A stretch of DNA of 43,402 bases from Gammaproteobacteria bacterium. Its GTDB lineage: Bacteria > Pseudomonadota > Gammaproteobacteria > Pseudomonadales > Halieaceae. The notes under the pieces were generated by a model. That model did not search any database. It was given only the letters and a program-made list of their open reading frames with translations, and was not told the DNA's origin. Both the position numbers and the translations under genes were made by a program. This document shows, piece by piece, positions 32,308 through 40,582 of this stretch. The stretch's first letter is position 1. Each line of letters starts with the position of its first letter. Where the stretch lies: assembly GCA_030428835.1 (NCBI GenBank), contig JAUIEP010000023.1:1-43402 (forward strand), in the 5' to 3' direction.

Positions 32308-33443
32308 GCGGCACGCGCTCCCGCGGCCTGCTCACTGGCCATGGACGCCTCCAGCCGGTCGGTGAGCCTGCGCTGCCACTCGCGGCGGCCGCCGATGGCG
32401 AGTCCCAGGTGACCGGCGCGGCGGTAATAAAAGTGGCAGTCGGCCTCCCAGGTGAAGCCGATGCCGCCGTGGGCCTGGATGTTCTCCTTGGCGGCGAACC
32501 AGTAGGCCTCGCTCGCGGCGACCCGCGCGGCCGCGGCGGCCAGCGGCAGCTCGGGCGCGTCGCCCGCCAGCGCCCAGGCGCCGTAGTAGGCGTTGGCGCG
32601 CGCCACCTCGTTCTTCACGAACACGTCCGCCAGCTTGTGCTTGATCGCCTGGTAGCTGCCGATCTGGCGCCCGAACGCGTAGCGCTCCAGCGCGTAGTCG
32701 CGCGCCATTTCCAGCGCGCGGTCCGCGCCGCCGAGTTGTTCGAACGCGAGCAGCACCGCGGTGCGATCGTGGATGCGCGCGAGTTGCGCGAGGCCGTCGT
32801 CGCCGGGCAGCGGCTCGGCGGGGGCGTTGTCGAAGCGCAGCTCGGCCGCGCCGCGTGTGGGGTCGATGCTCGACAGCGACCGGCGGCTCACACCCGGACC
32901 TTCGAGATCGACGAGGTAGAGTCCGGTGCCCGTGTCGTTCCGCGCCAGCACCACCGCGCGTTGCGCGGCGCAGCCGTCAGTCACCGGGATCTTCACGCCG
33001 TTTAACGCGCCGTTGGAAAATTGCGTCGCGAGGCGCTGCGCGGACATTATGCCCGGCCCCTCGGAGAAGGCGAGGGTGCCGATCAGCGCACCGCTGGCCA
33101 CGTCCGGCAGCAGCGCGAGTTTCTGCGCCTCGGAGCCCGCCTGCAGCAGCGCCTCGGCGAACTGGTAGATGCTGGAGGCGAACGGCACCGGCGCCACCGC
33201 GCGCCCGAGTTCCTCCGCCAGGCCGCACAGCTCGACGTAGCCGAACGCGAAGCCGCCGTAGGCCTCCGGGATGGCCGCGCCGCACCAGCCCTGTGCGCCG
33301 ATGCGCGACCACAGCGCCGCGTCGTGGTCCCGGCCGGGGTCCTCCAGCACGGCGCGCACGACCTGCGGCGCGCACACGTCGGACAGGAAGCGCCGGGCCT
33401 GGTCCTTCAGGGCTTTCTGTTCGTCGGAGTAGTCGAAGTTCAC
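32304..33443 (-). CDS. Acyl-CoA dehydrogenase, FadE-like subunit B
   Basis: A GTG at 33443 (VNFDYSDEQK) is the likely start, because family members begin with the same helix; an ATG at 33503 adds a basic, unlikely tail. This gives 379 aa. Blocks include PEAYGGFAFGYVELCGLAEELG, TLAFSEGPGIMSAQRLATQF, DYALERYAFGRQIGSYQAIKHKLAD and NIQAHGGIGFTWEADCHFYYRRA. The usual catalytic Glu region differs from that of subunit A, as in heteromeric pairs where one chain is catalytically weaker. It overlaps subunit A by 4 bp. It lies 95 bp downstream of the synthetase, an AT-rich gap that may contain an internal signal. Confidence 0.88.
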   Translation of the reverse strand: MNFDYSDEQKALKDQARRFLSDVCAPQVVRAVLEDPGRDHDAALWSRIGAQGWCGAAIPEAYGGFAFGYVELCGLAEELGRAVAPVPFASSIYQFAEALLQAGSEAQKLALLPDVASGALIGTLAFSEGPGIMSAQRLATQFSNGALNGVKIPVTDGCAAQRAVVLARNDTGTGLYLVDLEGPGVSRRSLSSIDPTRGAAELRFDNAPAEPLPGDDGLAQLARIHDRTAVLLAFEQLGGADRALEMARDYALERYAFGRQIGSYQAIKHKLADVFVKNEVARANAYYGAWALAGDAPELPLAAAAARVAASEAYWFAAKENIQAHGGIGFTWEADCHFYYRRAGHLGLAIGGRREWQRRLTDRLEASMASEQAAGARAA

Positions 33444-33538
33444 GCGCCGCCAATACCTTGCTGCCAACTCGTCGCGGGTCCCGCGAGGGGGCCGCCAGTG
33501 CACAGGATTCTAGCAAATGCTGAAAAAATGACAATTTC

Positions 33539-35125
33539 TCAATTCTGGGCGGGAAACAGTTTCTCCACCTCGACCTTGGCGATCTTGCCGTTCGGGGTCA
33601 TGGGGAACTCGTCCACGAACAGCCAGTGCCTGGGCACCTTGAAGTGCGCCACGCGCTCGGACAGGTGCTCCGCGAGCGCCTCGCCCGTCGTTTGCGCCCC
33701 GGCGCGCAGCCGCACGGCGGCGCCCACCTGTTGGCCCCATTTCTCGTCCGCCACACCGACCACGGCCGCCGCCGCGACGTCGGGGTGCGCCAGCAGCGCG
33801 TCCTCGACCTCGGCGGGGTAGATGTTCTCGCCGCCGCGGATGATCACGTCGCGCACCCGGCCCAGCACGCGTACGTAGCCAGCGTCGTCCAGTGTGCCGA
33901 GGTCGCCGGTGTGCAGGAAACCGTCCCGGGTGATGGTCGTCGCGGTGGCCTCGGGTGCCTTGTAATAGCCCAGCATCATCAGCGGCCCGCGCGCGCAGAT
34001 CTCGCCCTTTTCGCCCCAGGGCAGGGTGGCGCCGGTTTCCATGTCGACGATCTTGAGCTCCACGTGCGGTGCAACGCGGCCCACCGTCCGGGAGAGCAGG
34101 GCGGGGTCCTCGCCGGGTTTGCTCAGCGTGATGACCGGGTACTCGGACTGCCCGAAGGTCACCAGCACCGGGGCGCCGAACTCGCGCGTCAGCCGCTCGA
34201 TGAGCGGCTGCGGCACCTGCGAGCCGCCCGCGCCGATGGAGCGCACCTGCGCCGCGCCCGGGGTCCAGTCCGGGTGCTCGAGCATGCCCAGCAGCATGGT
34301 CGGCACGCCGCCGATACGCGTGGCGCCGAACAGGCGCATAAGGCGCAGGTACTCCCCCGCGTCGAAGCGCTCCATGATCACGTAGCAACTGCCCGTGACG
34401 ACCGCGCCGGGCAGCATGGACACGGCGCCGCCGACATGGCTGAGCGGCGACGGGTTGACCCACACCTCGGTCTCGTCCGCCCCGCTCATCTGCGTGCGCA
34501 GCCAGGCGCTGTTGACCACCGTGTGGTGGGACAGCATCGCGCCCTTGGAGCGACCGGTCGTGCCGGAGGTGAACTGGATGAGGAAAAGGTCGCTCGGCGC
34601 GACGTCCGGCAGCGGCCGTGGTGCGGCCTCGCGCGCGAGGTCGCGCAGCGCACCCAGGTCGAACACCGGTATGTCGCCGGCCAGGTCGGTCGCACGGGCG
34701 AGCAGCGCCTCGCCGCGTGTGTCGAGGCCCGCCAGTATAAGAGCGGGTTCCGCGAGGTCGCGCGCGTGCTCGCACTCGGGGTCGCGCCACCCGGGGTTCC
34801 ACGCCGCGATGACCATGCCGGCCAGCGCGCAGCCGAATTCCAGCAGCGTCCACTCGAGCGAATTGCGCGACCAGACGCAGACGCGGTCGCCCGGCCGCGC
34901 GCGTTCGAGCAGCCAGTACGCCACCTGTTCGGCGGCCTGCAGGGTCGCGCGGTAGTCCATCGAGTCGCTGCCGTCCGCGGTCGGCCACGCCAGCGCGGGG
35001 CGCTCGCCGAAACGCGCGGCGGCGTCGCGCAGGGCGTCGCCCAGTGTCTGGTCGCGCAGTTCGATGGACGGGTCCAGCGGCCAGTGGCTGAGTCCGGCGC
35101 CGGTGGGCGTGTGTGTATCGTTCAT
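33539..35125 (-). CDS. Acyl-CoA synthetase (AMP-forming, ANL superfamily)
   Basis: The ATG at 35125 (MNDTHTPTGA) gives 528 aa; a longer reading upstream runs through the promoter region. FTSGTTGRSKG (185-195) is the A3 phosphate-binding loop. Adenylate-forming blocks include VTFGQSEYPVITLS, LHTGDLGTLDDAGYVRVLGRVRDVIIRGGENIYPAEVE and the catalytic lysine in NGKIAKVEV. It activates a carboxylic acid to its CoA thioester with ATP. As the first gene of the operon it probably feeds the two acyl-CoA dehydrogenases. The substrate could be a fatty, steroid-derived or cyclic acid. Confidence 0.92.
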   Translation of the reverse strand: MNDTHTPTGAGLSHWPLDPSIELRDQTLGDALRDAAARFGERPALAWPTADGSDSMDYRATLQAAEQVAYWLLERARPGDRVCVWSRNSLEWTLLEFGCALAGMVIAAWNPGWRDPECEHARDLAEPALILAGLDTRGEALLARATDLAGDIPVFDLGALRDLAREAAPRPLPDVAPSDLFLIQFTSGTTGRSKGAMLSHHTVVNSAWLRTQMSGADETEVWVNPSPLSHVGGAVSMLPGAVVTGSCYVIMERFDAGEYLRLMRLFGATRIGGVPTMLLGMLEHPDWTPGAAQVRSIGAGGSQVPQPLIERLTREFGAPVLVTFGQSEYPVITLSKPGEDPALLSRTVGRVAPHVELKIVDMETGATLPWGEKGEICARGPLMMLGYYKAPEATATTITRDGFLHTGDLGTLDDAGYVRVLGRVRDVIIRGGENIYPAEVEDALLAHPDVAAAAVVGVADEKWGQQVGAAVRLRAGAQTTGEALAEHLSERVAHFKVPRHWLFVDEFPMTPNGKIAKVEVEKLFPAQN

Positions 35126-35207
35126 GGGATCGTCTCGCGCGGGCGTTGCGACACGGAGTCGCGGGCGCCTTGCCCTGGTCTTTGTGTTTGTCGGTACGAT
35201 TCTCGGT

Positions 35208-35235
35208 TTGATATAGTTGACACTTTGACAATAAT
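35208..35235 (+). promoter_or_regulatory. Promoter candidate for the amidohydrolase gene
   Basis: TTGATA (35208-35213), a 16-base spacer and AATAAT (35230-35235) form a near-consensus sigma70 promoter 40 bp before the ATG at 35275. The shared palindrome-like element at 35217-35231 lies inside the spacer, so a bound repressor would block this promoter and the divergent synthetase promoter. Confidence 0.5.
35217..35231 (-). promoter_or_regulatory. Shared operator-like element, copy A (synthetase operon/amidohydrolase)
   Basis: Read toward the synthetase gene the core is TTGTCAAAGTGTCAA, followed at once by CTATATC, a possible -10 box. Its halves TTGTCA and TGTCAA form an imperfect palindrome (5 of 6 positions). 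The same pattern, in the same orientation relative to transcription, is found upstream of the MFS gene and the second TonB receptor. It is 92 bp before the synthetase start. A TetR-family gene at 39921 is the obvious candidate for the binding protein; this is inference. Confidence 0.5.
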
Positions 35236-35274
35236 TAATGCAAGCCCCGTTGCTCCCACCCACAGGTTAACGCC

Positions 35275-36141
35275 ATGAGCCGCCCCCTCGACATCCCCGT
35301 CATCGACACCCTGATCGGTTTTCGCGACCTCGACCACGGCGGCCGCGTTGCCAGCGCGAAGGACACGTGGCAGCGCCACCCTGCGGAGTACATGTTCAAG
35401 GACGTGCCGCGGGAGCTGCGTGACGAGACGCAGCGCCTCGACGCGATCGACGAGACCGTGCGCGAGATGGATGCCTACAACATCCGCACGGGCCTGATTC
35501 ACCTGTCGGACGACCGCGCGGCGGAGGCGCTCGCGCGCTACCCCGGGCGCTTCGTGGCGCTGCTCCCGGTCGATGCGAACCTCGGCATGGACGCGGTGCG
35601 CGCGATCGTGCGGGCGAAGGAGGAGCACGACATCCGCGGTATCTCGATGTTCCCGTCGGGCCTCAAGCCGCCGGTGCCCATCGACCACAAGTTCTGGTAC
35701 CCGGTCTACGCGAAGTGTGTCGAACTGGACATCGCGGCGTTCTGCACGACGGGGGTGCCGGGCCCGCGCGTGCCGATGAAGGCGCAGTACCCCGGCCTGC
35801 TCGACGAGGTCTGCTACGACTTCCCGGAACTCAGGATCGTCATGCGCCACGGCGCCGAGCCCTGGGAGGACCTGGCCGTCAAACTGCTGCTCAAGTGGCC
35901 CAACCTGTATTACTCGACGTCGGCGTTCGCGCCGAAGTACTGGCCGGAGGCGATTGTGCGCTTCGCCAATTCGCGCGGCGCGGACAAGGTGATCTACGGC
36001 GGCTATTTCCCGGCCGGCCTCGAGTTGTCGCGCATCTTCAGCGAGATGGACGATGTGCCGTTTCGCGAGCACGTGTGGCCGAAGTTCCTGCACGACAACG
36101 CCGCGCGCGTGCTGGGTCTGCCCGCGCTGGACGCCGGCTGA
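35275..36141 (+). CDS. Amidohydrolase-fold (amidohydrolase_2-like) protein lacking the usual metal-ligand motifs
   Basis: 288 aa, divergent from the synthetase operon. The barrel is recognisable: VIDTLIGFRD near residues 9-18, RFVALLPVDAN, IRGISMFPSG, FPELRIVMRHGAEPWEDL (His192) and KVIYGGYFPAG. In most ACMSD-type members the first motif is DxHxH and the late motif is GSDYP with a catalytic Asp; here they read DTLIG and GGYFP. The lost ligands suggest a metal-independent or changed activity, or that the fold serves another role. The start is the ATG at 35275; the preceding bases hold only a weak ribosome binding site (ACAGGTTAACGCC). It converges with the SMP-30 gene across 9 bp. Confidence 0.83.
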   Translation: MSRPLDIPVIDTLIGFRDLDHGGRVASAKDTWQRHPAEYMFKDVPRELRDETQRLDAIDETVREMDAYNIRTGLIHLSDDRAAEALARYPGRFVALLPVDANLGMDAVRAIVRAKEEHDIRGISMFPSGLKPPVPIDHKFWYPVYAKCVELDIAAFCTTGVPGPRVPMKAQYPGLLDEVCYDFPELRIVMRHGAEPWEDLAVKLLLKWPNLYYSTSAFAPKYWPEAIVRFANSRGADKVIYGGYFPAGLELSRIFSEMDDVPFREHVWPKFLHDNAARVLGLPALDAG

Positions 36142-36150
36142 AGCCTGCGC

Positions 36151-37035
36151 CTACTCCGCCAGCAACGGCTCGGGTACGCCGGCGAAGCCCGGACGCAGCG
36201 CGTAGATGCCGCCGTTGGCCGCCGGGTCGGCACCGAGCGGCAGCCGCGTGGTCGTCACGTAGAGCGTGTCCAGTTGCGGGCCGCCGAACGTGGCGTTCGT
36301 CGGGTTGCAGACCGGCAGGTTCAATGTGCGTTCCAGCGTGCCGTCCGGCAGGTAGCGCCGCAGCGTGCCCGCACCCACCGCCGCTAGCCAGTACCCGCCC
36401 TGCGTGTCGACGCACGCGCCGTCCACGAAGCCCTCGCCGTCGGGCAAGCGCGTGAAGTCTCTGCGCTTGCTCGCCGCGCCCGTCGCGGGGTCCAGGTCGA
36501 GCTGTTGCACCATGCGCGTGGGCGCGTCGGCGAGGTACAGGGTGCGGCCGTCGGCACTGACGGCGAGCGCGTTGGCCACGCTGATGCCGTCGACGACGCG
36601 GGTCAGGCAGTCGCCGTCGAGGCGGAAGTACGCGCCGTCACGCGCATCGCGGGTGGTCGGCGTGAAGTTGTGGTCGTACGCGCCCACCCACAACCTGCCC
36701 TGCCGGTCGCACGTGCACTCGTGCAGTGAGACATGCGCCGGCAGCGGCGAGGCGCAGCGCAGCGCGAGGTCGCCGGCCGCAGGGTCGAAGTCGTAGAGGC
36801 CGTCCGCCAACACCACCAGCAGCTTGCCGTTCGCGCGCAGCGCGATGCCGCCGACGCGCTGCGGCATCGCCCAGGTGTCATGTGCGCCGGTGTCCGGATT
36901 GAAGCGGTGCACCTGCGGCGGGTTTTCGCAGTTGATGAAGTACAGCGCCCGTTCGGCAACCGACCACAGCGGCGTTTCGCCGAGGTGGTTGCCCGCCTCC
37001 AGCACACACTCGGCGTCACTCGCGACGGTCGTCAT
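36151..37035 (-). CDS. SMP-30/gluconolactonase/LRE-like lactonase
   Basis: The ATG at 37035 overlaps the MFS stop by 4 bp (ATGA), so translation is probably coupled. The product has 294 aa forming a six-bladed propeller: ECVLEAGNHLGETPLWSV with the conserved metal-binding Glu, DRQGRLWVGAYDHNF, VANALAVSADGRTLYLADAP and DGACVDTQGGYWLA, the last two carrying the Asn and Asp that bind the divalent metal. It would open a lactone ring. With the transporter it could handle a lactone formed in the pathway. Confidence 0.88.
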   Translation of the reverse strand: MTTVASDAECVLEAGNHLGETPLWSVAERALYFINCENPPQVHRFNPDTGAHDTWAMPQRVGGIALRANGKLLVVLADGLYDFDPAAGDLALRCASPLPAHVSLHECTCDRQGRLWVGAYDHNFTPTTRDARDGAYFRLDGDCLTRVVDGISVANALAVSADGRTLYLADAPTRMVQQLDLDPATGAASKRRDFTRLPDGEGFVDGACVDTQGGYWLAAVGAGTLRRYLPDGTLERTLNLPVCNPTNATFGGPQLDTLYVTTTRLPLGADPAANGGIYALRPGFAGVPEPLLAE

Positions 37036-38387
37036 GCGTCGAGGTGCGGCGCGACCAGTTCGCGGTAGGGACGCAGCGCCTGGTAGGCGAGCAGCATGGC
37101 AATGGGGCACAGCACGACCGGCAACAGCGCGAGTGAATAACGCAGTGCGGCGTCGTCGCCGAACACGAAGTCGGTCAGGCTGGCGACGATGGTCGGGCCC
37201 AGCGCGAGGCCGAACAGGTTGGCGAAGAACAGTGACAGGGCGCTTACCTGTGCCTTCATGCGGTTGGGCGTGATCGTCTGTAATGCCGTGATGCCGGGCC
37301 CGTAAAAGCCGTTGAGGAGGAACATGGCGGGGCAGGCCAGCAGTACCGCGAGGGTGGGATTGGGACTCAGCGGGCCGAGGGCGGCGGGCAGCAGCACCAG
37401 CGCCGCCACGATCAGCAGCATGCGCGCCGGCGCATCGACCGTGCCGCGCTGCACCATCGGCTGCACCAGCCAGCCGATGACGATAGCCCCGAGGCTGCCG
37501 GCGATGATGTTGATCATGCCGAACTGCAGGCCCGCTTGCCCCCTGTCCACGCCGTAGGTGCGAATGAGGAACTCGATATACCAGGCGAGCATGCCGTAGG
37601 TCATTACCGTGAGCATCGAGTTGGCGCCCATGACGCCGATGTAGATGCGCTTGTGTCTTTTCAGGTGCGTCCAGAACTCGCCGAAACTTGTCCCGGCCTC
37701 TGTCGTCGCGCCGAGGTCGCGGTCCGTGCGCCGCTGCGGTTCGCGAATGAAACCGAGCAGCACGACGATGAGCAGCCCGGGCAGTCCCACCGCCACGAAC
37801 GTCATCTGCCAGGCGCTGACGTGCCCCAGCAGCGGCAGCGTGGCGCCGCCCGTCGCGGCGTAGTACTGGTAGACGAAACCGCCGACGATGGCGGAGAGCC
37901 CGCCGCCCACCGTCACCCCGAGACTGTAGATCGCGAACGCCCGCGCCTGCTTCGCCGGCGGAAACAGGTCGGCGAGCATGGAAAACGCGGGCGGCGAGAG
38001 GGCGGCCTCACCCACGCCCACACCGATACGCGCGACAAACAGCATTGCCACCGTGCGCGCCATGCCGCACAGGCAGCACATGATGCTCCAGAAGAAGATG
38101 CCGATCGTCACGATCCACTTGCGGTTGGTGTGATCGGCGAGTCGCGCGATGGGAATCCCGAGCACGATGTAGAACATCGAGAACGCGAAGCCGTGCAACA
38201 GGCTGTACTGGAAGTCCGATATAGCCAGGTCCTGCCGGATCGGCCCGATCAGCACCGCCATCACGTTGCGGTCGATAAACGACAGGATATAGGCCGCCAG
38301 CAACACGCCGAGCGCGTAATACGCCTGCGGCGTCGCCTTCTCCTCGTTCGCCGCGCCGGGCGGAGCGGGTGTCGCGGTTGTCGCCAT
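37032..38387 (-). CDS. MFS transporter
   Basis: The ATG at 38387 (MATTATPAPP) gives 451 aa; the longer frame runs through the upstream regulatory region. About 12 hydrophobic segments are present, and the loop between TM2 and TM3 reads RLADHTNRK, the MFS GxLaDrxgrk signature. FIDRNVMAVLIGPIRQDL in TM1 and ARIGVGVGEAALSPPAFSMLADLFP match the MFS subgroup of hexuronate/aromatic acid-like (spinster-type) transporters. It likely imports or exports an organic acid of the pathway. An operator-like element lies 54 bp upstream. Confidence 0.92.
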   Translation of the reverse strand: MATTATPAPPGAANEEKATPQAYYALGVLLAAYILSFIDRNVMAVLIGPIRQDLAISDFQYSLLHGFAFSMFYIVLGIPIARLADHTNRKWIVTIGIFFWSIMCCLCGMARTVAMLFVARIGVGVGEAALSPPAFSMLADLFPPAKQARAFAIYSLGVTVGGGLSAIVGGFVYQYYAATGGATLPLLGHVSAWQMTFVAVGLPGLLIVVLLGFIREPQRRTDRDLGATTEAGTSFGEFWTHLKRHKRIYIGVMGANSMLTVMTYGMLAWYIEFLIRTYGVDRGQAGLQFGMINIIAGSLGAIVIGWLVQPMVQRGTVDAPARMLLIVAALVLLPAALGPLSPNPTLAVLLACPAMFLLNGFYGPGITALQTITPNRMKAQVSALSLFFANLFGLALGPTIVASLTDFVFGDDAALRYSLALLPVVLCPIAMLLAYQALRPYRELVAPHLDA

Positions 38388-38440
38388 CCGGGCTATCCTC
38401 GCGCGGGCCGCGGGAGCGGTACCGCGAACATGTTTTATAG

Positions 38441-38455
38441 TTGATGTTCTGTTAA
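38441..38455 (-). promoter_or_regulatory. Shared operator-like element, copy B (MFS gene)
   Basis: Toward the MFS gene it reads TTAACAGAACATCAA, followed by CTATAAA, which could be a -10 box. The flanking TATTAT on the left and CTATA on the right match copy A. The palindrome is weaker here (3 of 6). The rest of the 315-bp region between the MFS and MDR genes holds the 108-bp structured repeat. Confidence 0.45.
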
Positions 38456-38529
38456 TAATATAACCGGCCAGCGACAAGCGTCCAGCTACAGAACTTCGGA
38501 CTACGAACACGCGAGCGGGCCTGAGGAGT

Positions 38530-38637
38530 ATGGGCGCACACCGCCTGCCGGGGGCGTCTGGCGACAGGACGTCGCCAGCCGAGCCTGTACAGGGATGTAC
38601 GCTTTTTGGCGGTCCCCGGCGGGCGGTGTGCGCTCAT
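38530..38637 (+). repeat. 108-bp structured repeat, copy 1
   Basis: The element is closed by 24-base inverted arms (38530-38553 and 38614-38637), which pair throughout with two G-U wobbles on this strand. The core includes a perfect 8-bp hairpin CTGGCGAC-AGGAC-GTCGCCAG, a small GTAC-AGGGAT-GTAC hairpin and a run GCTTTTTGG. Copy 2 at 39681-39788 is the same length and lies on the other strand; the cores are nearly identical, while the arms differ with compensating changes. There is no transposase. It ends 65 bp before the MDR gene. Confidence 0.9.
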
Positions 38638-38702
38638 GCTCCGTTAACCGAGAGCGTTCCGAGTGCAAGAAGAGGCCCAATGGTGAAAAGAAAGGCATAC
38701 CA

Positions 38703-39614
38703 ATGAAGGCAGTAGTACAGGAAGAATACGGCCCCCCGGAGGTCCTGCACCAGGCAGAAGTCGCAACGCCCACGCCGGGCAGCGGTGAACTGCAGATCAA
38801 GGTGGCCGCGGCGGGCGTCAACCCGGCGGACTGCAAATGGCGCGGCGGCCTGCTGCGCCAGTTCCGAGAACTGGAATTCCCCGCCGTGCTCGGCTACGAC
38901 GTGGCGGGCACGGTGAGCGAAACAGGGCCGTCCGTGACCGGCTTCGCGCCCGGCGACCGCGTGGTGGCGATGCTCGACCACGGCATCAGGGCGGGCTACG
39001 CCGAGTACGCCGTGGCTGCGCAGGCCGCGTGCGTGCGCGTGCCGGACGACATGGACCTGGCCCTCGCCGCCGCGATCCCGACACCGGGCCTGACCGGCCT
39101 GCAACTGGTGGCACAATTCATAGCGCCGGTTGCCGGCGACAGGCTGCTGGTGACCGGCGCCTGCGGCTCGGTCGGGCGCTTCGCCGTCCACGCGGCCCGC
39201 GAGCGCGGCGCGCACGTCGTGGCGGCGGTGCGGCCCGAGCAGTGCGACACCGCGCGGTCGCTGGGTGCCGACGAGGTCATCGTCCTGGAAGAGACCTATG
39301 TCGGCGCGCCTTTTGACCACGTCGCCGACACGGTCGGCGGACCTGCCGTGGCGGCGCTGTGCGCGCATGTGCGTGCGGACGGCAGGATTCGCACGGTGGC
39401 GACCGATCCCATCGACCCTGTCGGGTTGCCGTCGCAGCCGGAGTTTGTCGCCCTGCACATGGATGCGGTGCAGTTATCGGCGTTGGTTGCCGCGGTGCAC
39501 GGTGGTCTGATCGATTACAGTGTTGCGCGGCGGGTGTCGCTCGGGAGTGCGGCGGAAGCGCATCGGCTTATGGAGCGGGGTGGCCTGTCGGGCAAGATCG
39601 TCCTTATGCCCTGA
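38703..39614 (+). CDS. MDR family NAD(P)H-dependent reductase (quinone oxidoreductase-like, zinc-free)
   Basis: The ATG at 38703 (MKAVVQEEYG) gives 303 aa, preceded by a GAAAAGAAAGG stretch. GroES-like N-terminal part: GVNPADCKWRGG, ELEFPAVLGYDVAGTVSETG, FAPGDRVVAML. Rossmann part: DRLLVTGACGSVGRFAVHAARERGA, with GSVG binding NADPH. No Cys cluster or His-Glu catalytic zinc site is seen, so it belongs to the zinc-independent quinone reductase/enoyl reductase group. It probably reduces an alpha,beta-unsaturated carbonyl. It is flanked symmetrically by the two structured repeats. Confidence 0.9.
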   Translation: MKAVVQEEYGPPEVLHQAEVATPTPGSGELQIKVAAAGVNPADCKWRGGLLRQFRELEFPAVLGYDVAGTVSETGPSVTGFAPGDRVVAMLDHGIRAGYAEYAVAAQAACVRVPDDMDLALAAAIPTPGLTGLQLVAQFIAPVAGDRLLVTGACGSVGRFAVHAARERGAHVVAAVRPEQCDTARSLGADEVIVLEETYVGAPFDHVADTVGGPAVAALCAHVRADGRIRTVATDPIDPVGLPSQPEFVALHMDAVQLSALVAAVHGGLIDYSVARRVSLGSAAEAHRLMERGGLSGKIVLMP

Positions 39615-39680
39615 GTTGCACCAAACTACTTTCGCTGTTCCTTGCTACTGCAGTCTTCACAGGTCTTTGGCAATCGGCAC

Positions 39681-39788
39681 ATGAGCCTGTACCGGCTACC
39701 GGGGACCGCCAAAAAGCGTACGTCCCTGTACAGGCTCGGCTGGCGACGTCCTGTCGCCAGACGCCCCCGGTAGCCGGTACAGGCCCAT
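39681..39788 (-). repeat. 108-bp structured repeat, copy 2 (inverted relative to copy 1)
   Basis: On the + strand it starts ATGAGCCTGTACCGGCTA and ends with the inverted arm, TAGCCGGTACAGGCCCAT. Between them lies a core that matches copy 1 read on the opposite strand except for one base (GTACGTCC here, GTACATCC there). The variable 12-base arms differ from copy 1 at seven left-arm positions and remain paired. It starts 66 bp after the MDR stop. The 306-bp gap between the MDR and TetR genes otherwise holds only the inverted repeat at 39865-39900. Confidence 0.9.
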
Positions 39789-39864
39789 GCGCCTCGGTCA
39801 GCTCTGTGAATCTCACAAGACAACGATCCCCGGCTCTTTATCTGTTCATTGCAGCACCTGTGGA

Positions 39865-39900
39865 GTTGATATATCTTCACTTCTACAACCTCGTATCAAC
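39865..39900. promoter_or_regulatory. Inverted repeat upstream of the TetR gene
   Basis: GTTGATA (39865-39871) and TATCAAC (39894-39900) are perfect 7-bp inverted arms separated by 22 bases, ending 20 bp before the TetR start. GTTGA is also part of the shared elements A and B. It could be an autoregulatory site, but the long spacing makes this uncertain. Confidence 0.35.
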
Positions 39901-39920
39901 GTCATTCCTCAAGGGCGCAC

Positions 39921-40541
39921 GTGGCACCTGAATCGCGCAATCTCCTCGGCCAGAAGATGGGTCGCAAGGGCAGGGAAACCCGCCAGCGGATCATGGAGGC
40001 CGCCCTCGAGTTGTTGAAAACCTCCTCCTACAAGGATCTGAGCGTGTCCGAGATCGCGGGGGAGGCGGGGATGTCGAACGCCACGTTCTATGTGTACTTC
40101 AAGGACGTGGAAGAGGTGTTGTACGCCTGTGTCGAGGCGGCGGCGCTCGACCTCGGTGAGTTGCACGCCATCCTGGACGCCCAGTGGACGCCCGCCAATA
40201 CCGCCGGTTACGTCAAGCAGTTCGTCGAGGTGTACAACGACCTGTGGGAGAAATACCGCGTGGAACTGCGGGTGCGCAACCTCGAGGCCGACCAGGGCAA
40301 CCTGCGCTTCATGAACCTGCGCATCGAGACCACGCGCACCCTGCTGCAGAAACTCGGCAAGAAATTCGCCCAGAGCAACCCGGATCTCGAGAATCCCTAC
40401 CAGATCGCCGTCGCCATCCATGCCGCCATGAGCGCGCTCGCGGCGCAGCACGATATCGGCATCACCAATGCCACCGGCCAGTCCCGCAGGAAGCTCAACG
40501 CGGGCGTGGTCGAGCTCATCCTGACCACGCTCAGGCAGTAA
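39921..40541 (+). CDS. TetR/AcrR family transcriptional regulator
   Basis: The GTG at 39921 (206 aa) is favoured by AAGGG about 6 bases upstream; an ATG at 39957 has no such site and would give 194 aa. The helix-turn-helix domain is clear: RETRQRIMEAALELLKTSSYKDLSVSEIAGEAGMSNATFYVYFKDVEEVL. The C-terminal all-helical ligand domain is not specific. It stands between the MDR gene and the second TonB receptor, inside the catabolic locus, and probably controls it by binding an acyl-CoA or the substrate. Its operator may be the shared element described at 35217, 38441 and 40657. Confidence 0.92.
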   Translation: MAPESRNLLGQKMGRKGRETRQRIMEAALELLKTSSYKDLSVSEIAGEAGMSNATFYVYFKDVEEVLYACVEAAALDLGELHAILDAQWTPANTAGYVKQFVEVYNDLWEKYRVELRVRNLEADQGNLRFMNLRIETTRTLLQKLGKKFAQSNPDLENPYQIAVAIHAAMSALAAQHDIGITNATGQSRRKLNAGVVELILTTLRQ

Positions 40542-40582
40542 TCCCACCCCGCGCCCTCGGGCGCCGACACAGCATCGCGTGC

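Noticed and set aside
30746-32335. A 529-codon frame that would fuse the ferredoxin to an upstream stretch
   Set aside because: The upstream part is a shadow of acyl-CoA dehydrogenase A in another frame; only the last 105 codons encode the ferredoxin, from a GTG at 31063.
38530-39788. Composite transposon with the MDR gene as cargo
   Set aside because: The inverted copies resemble terminal repeats, but no transposase or target-site duplication is seen and the arms differ between copies.
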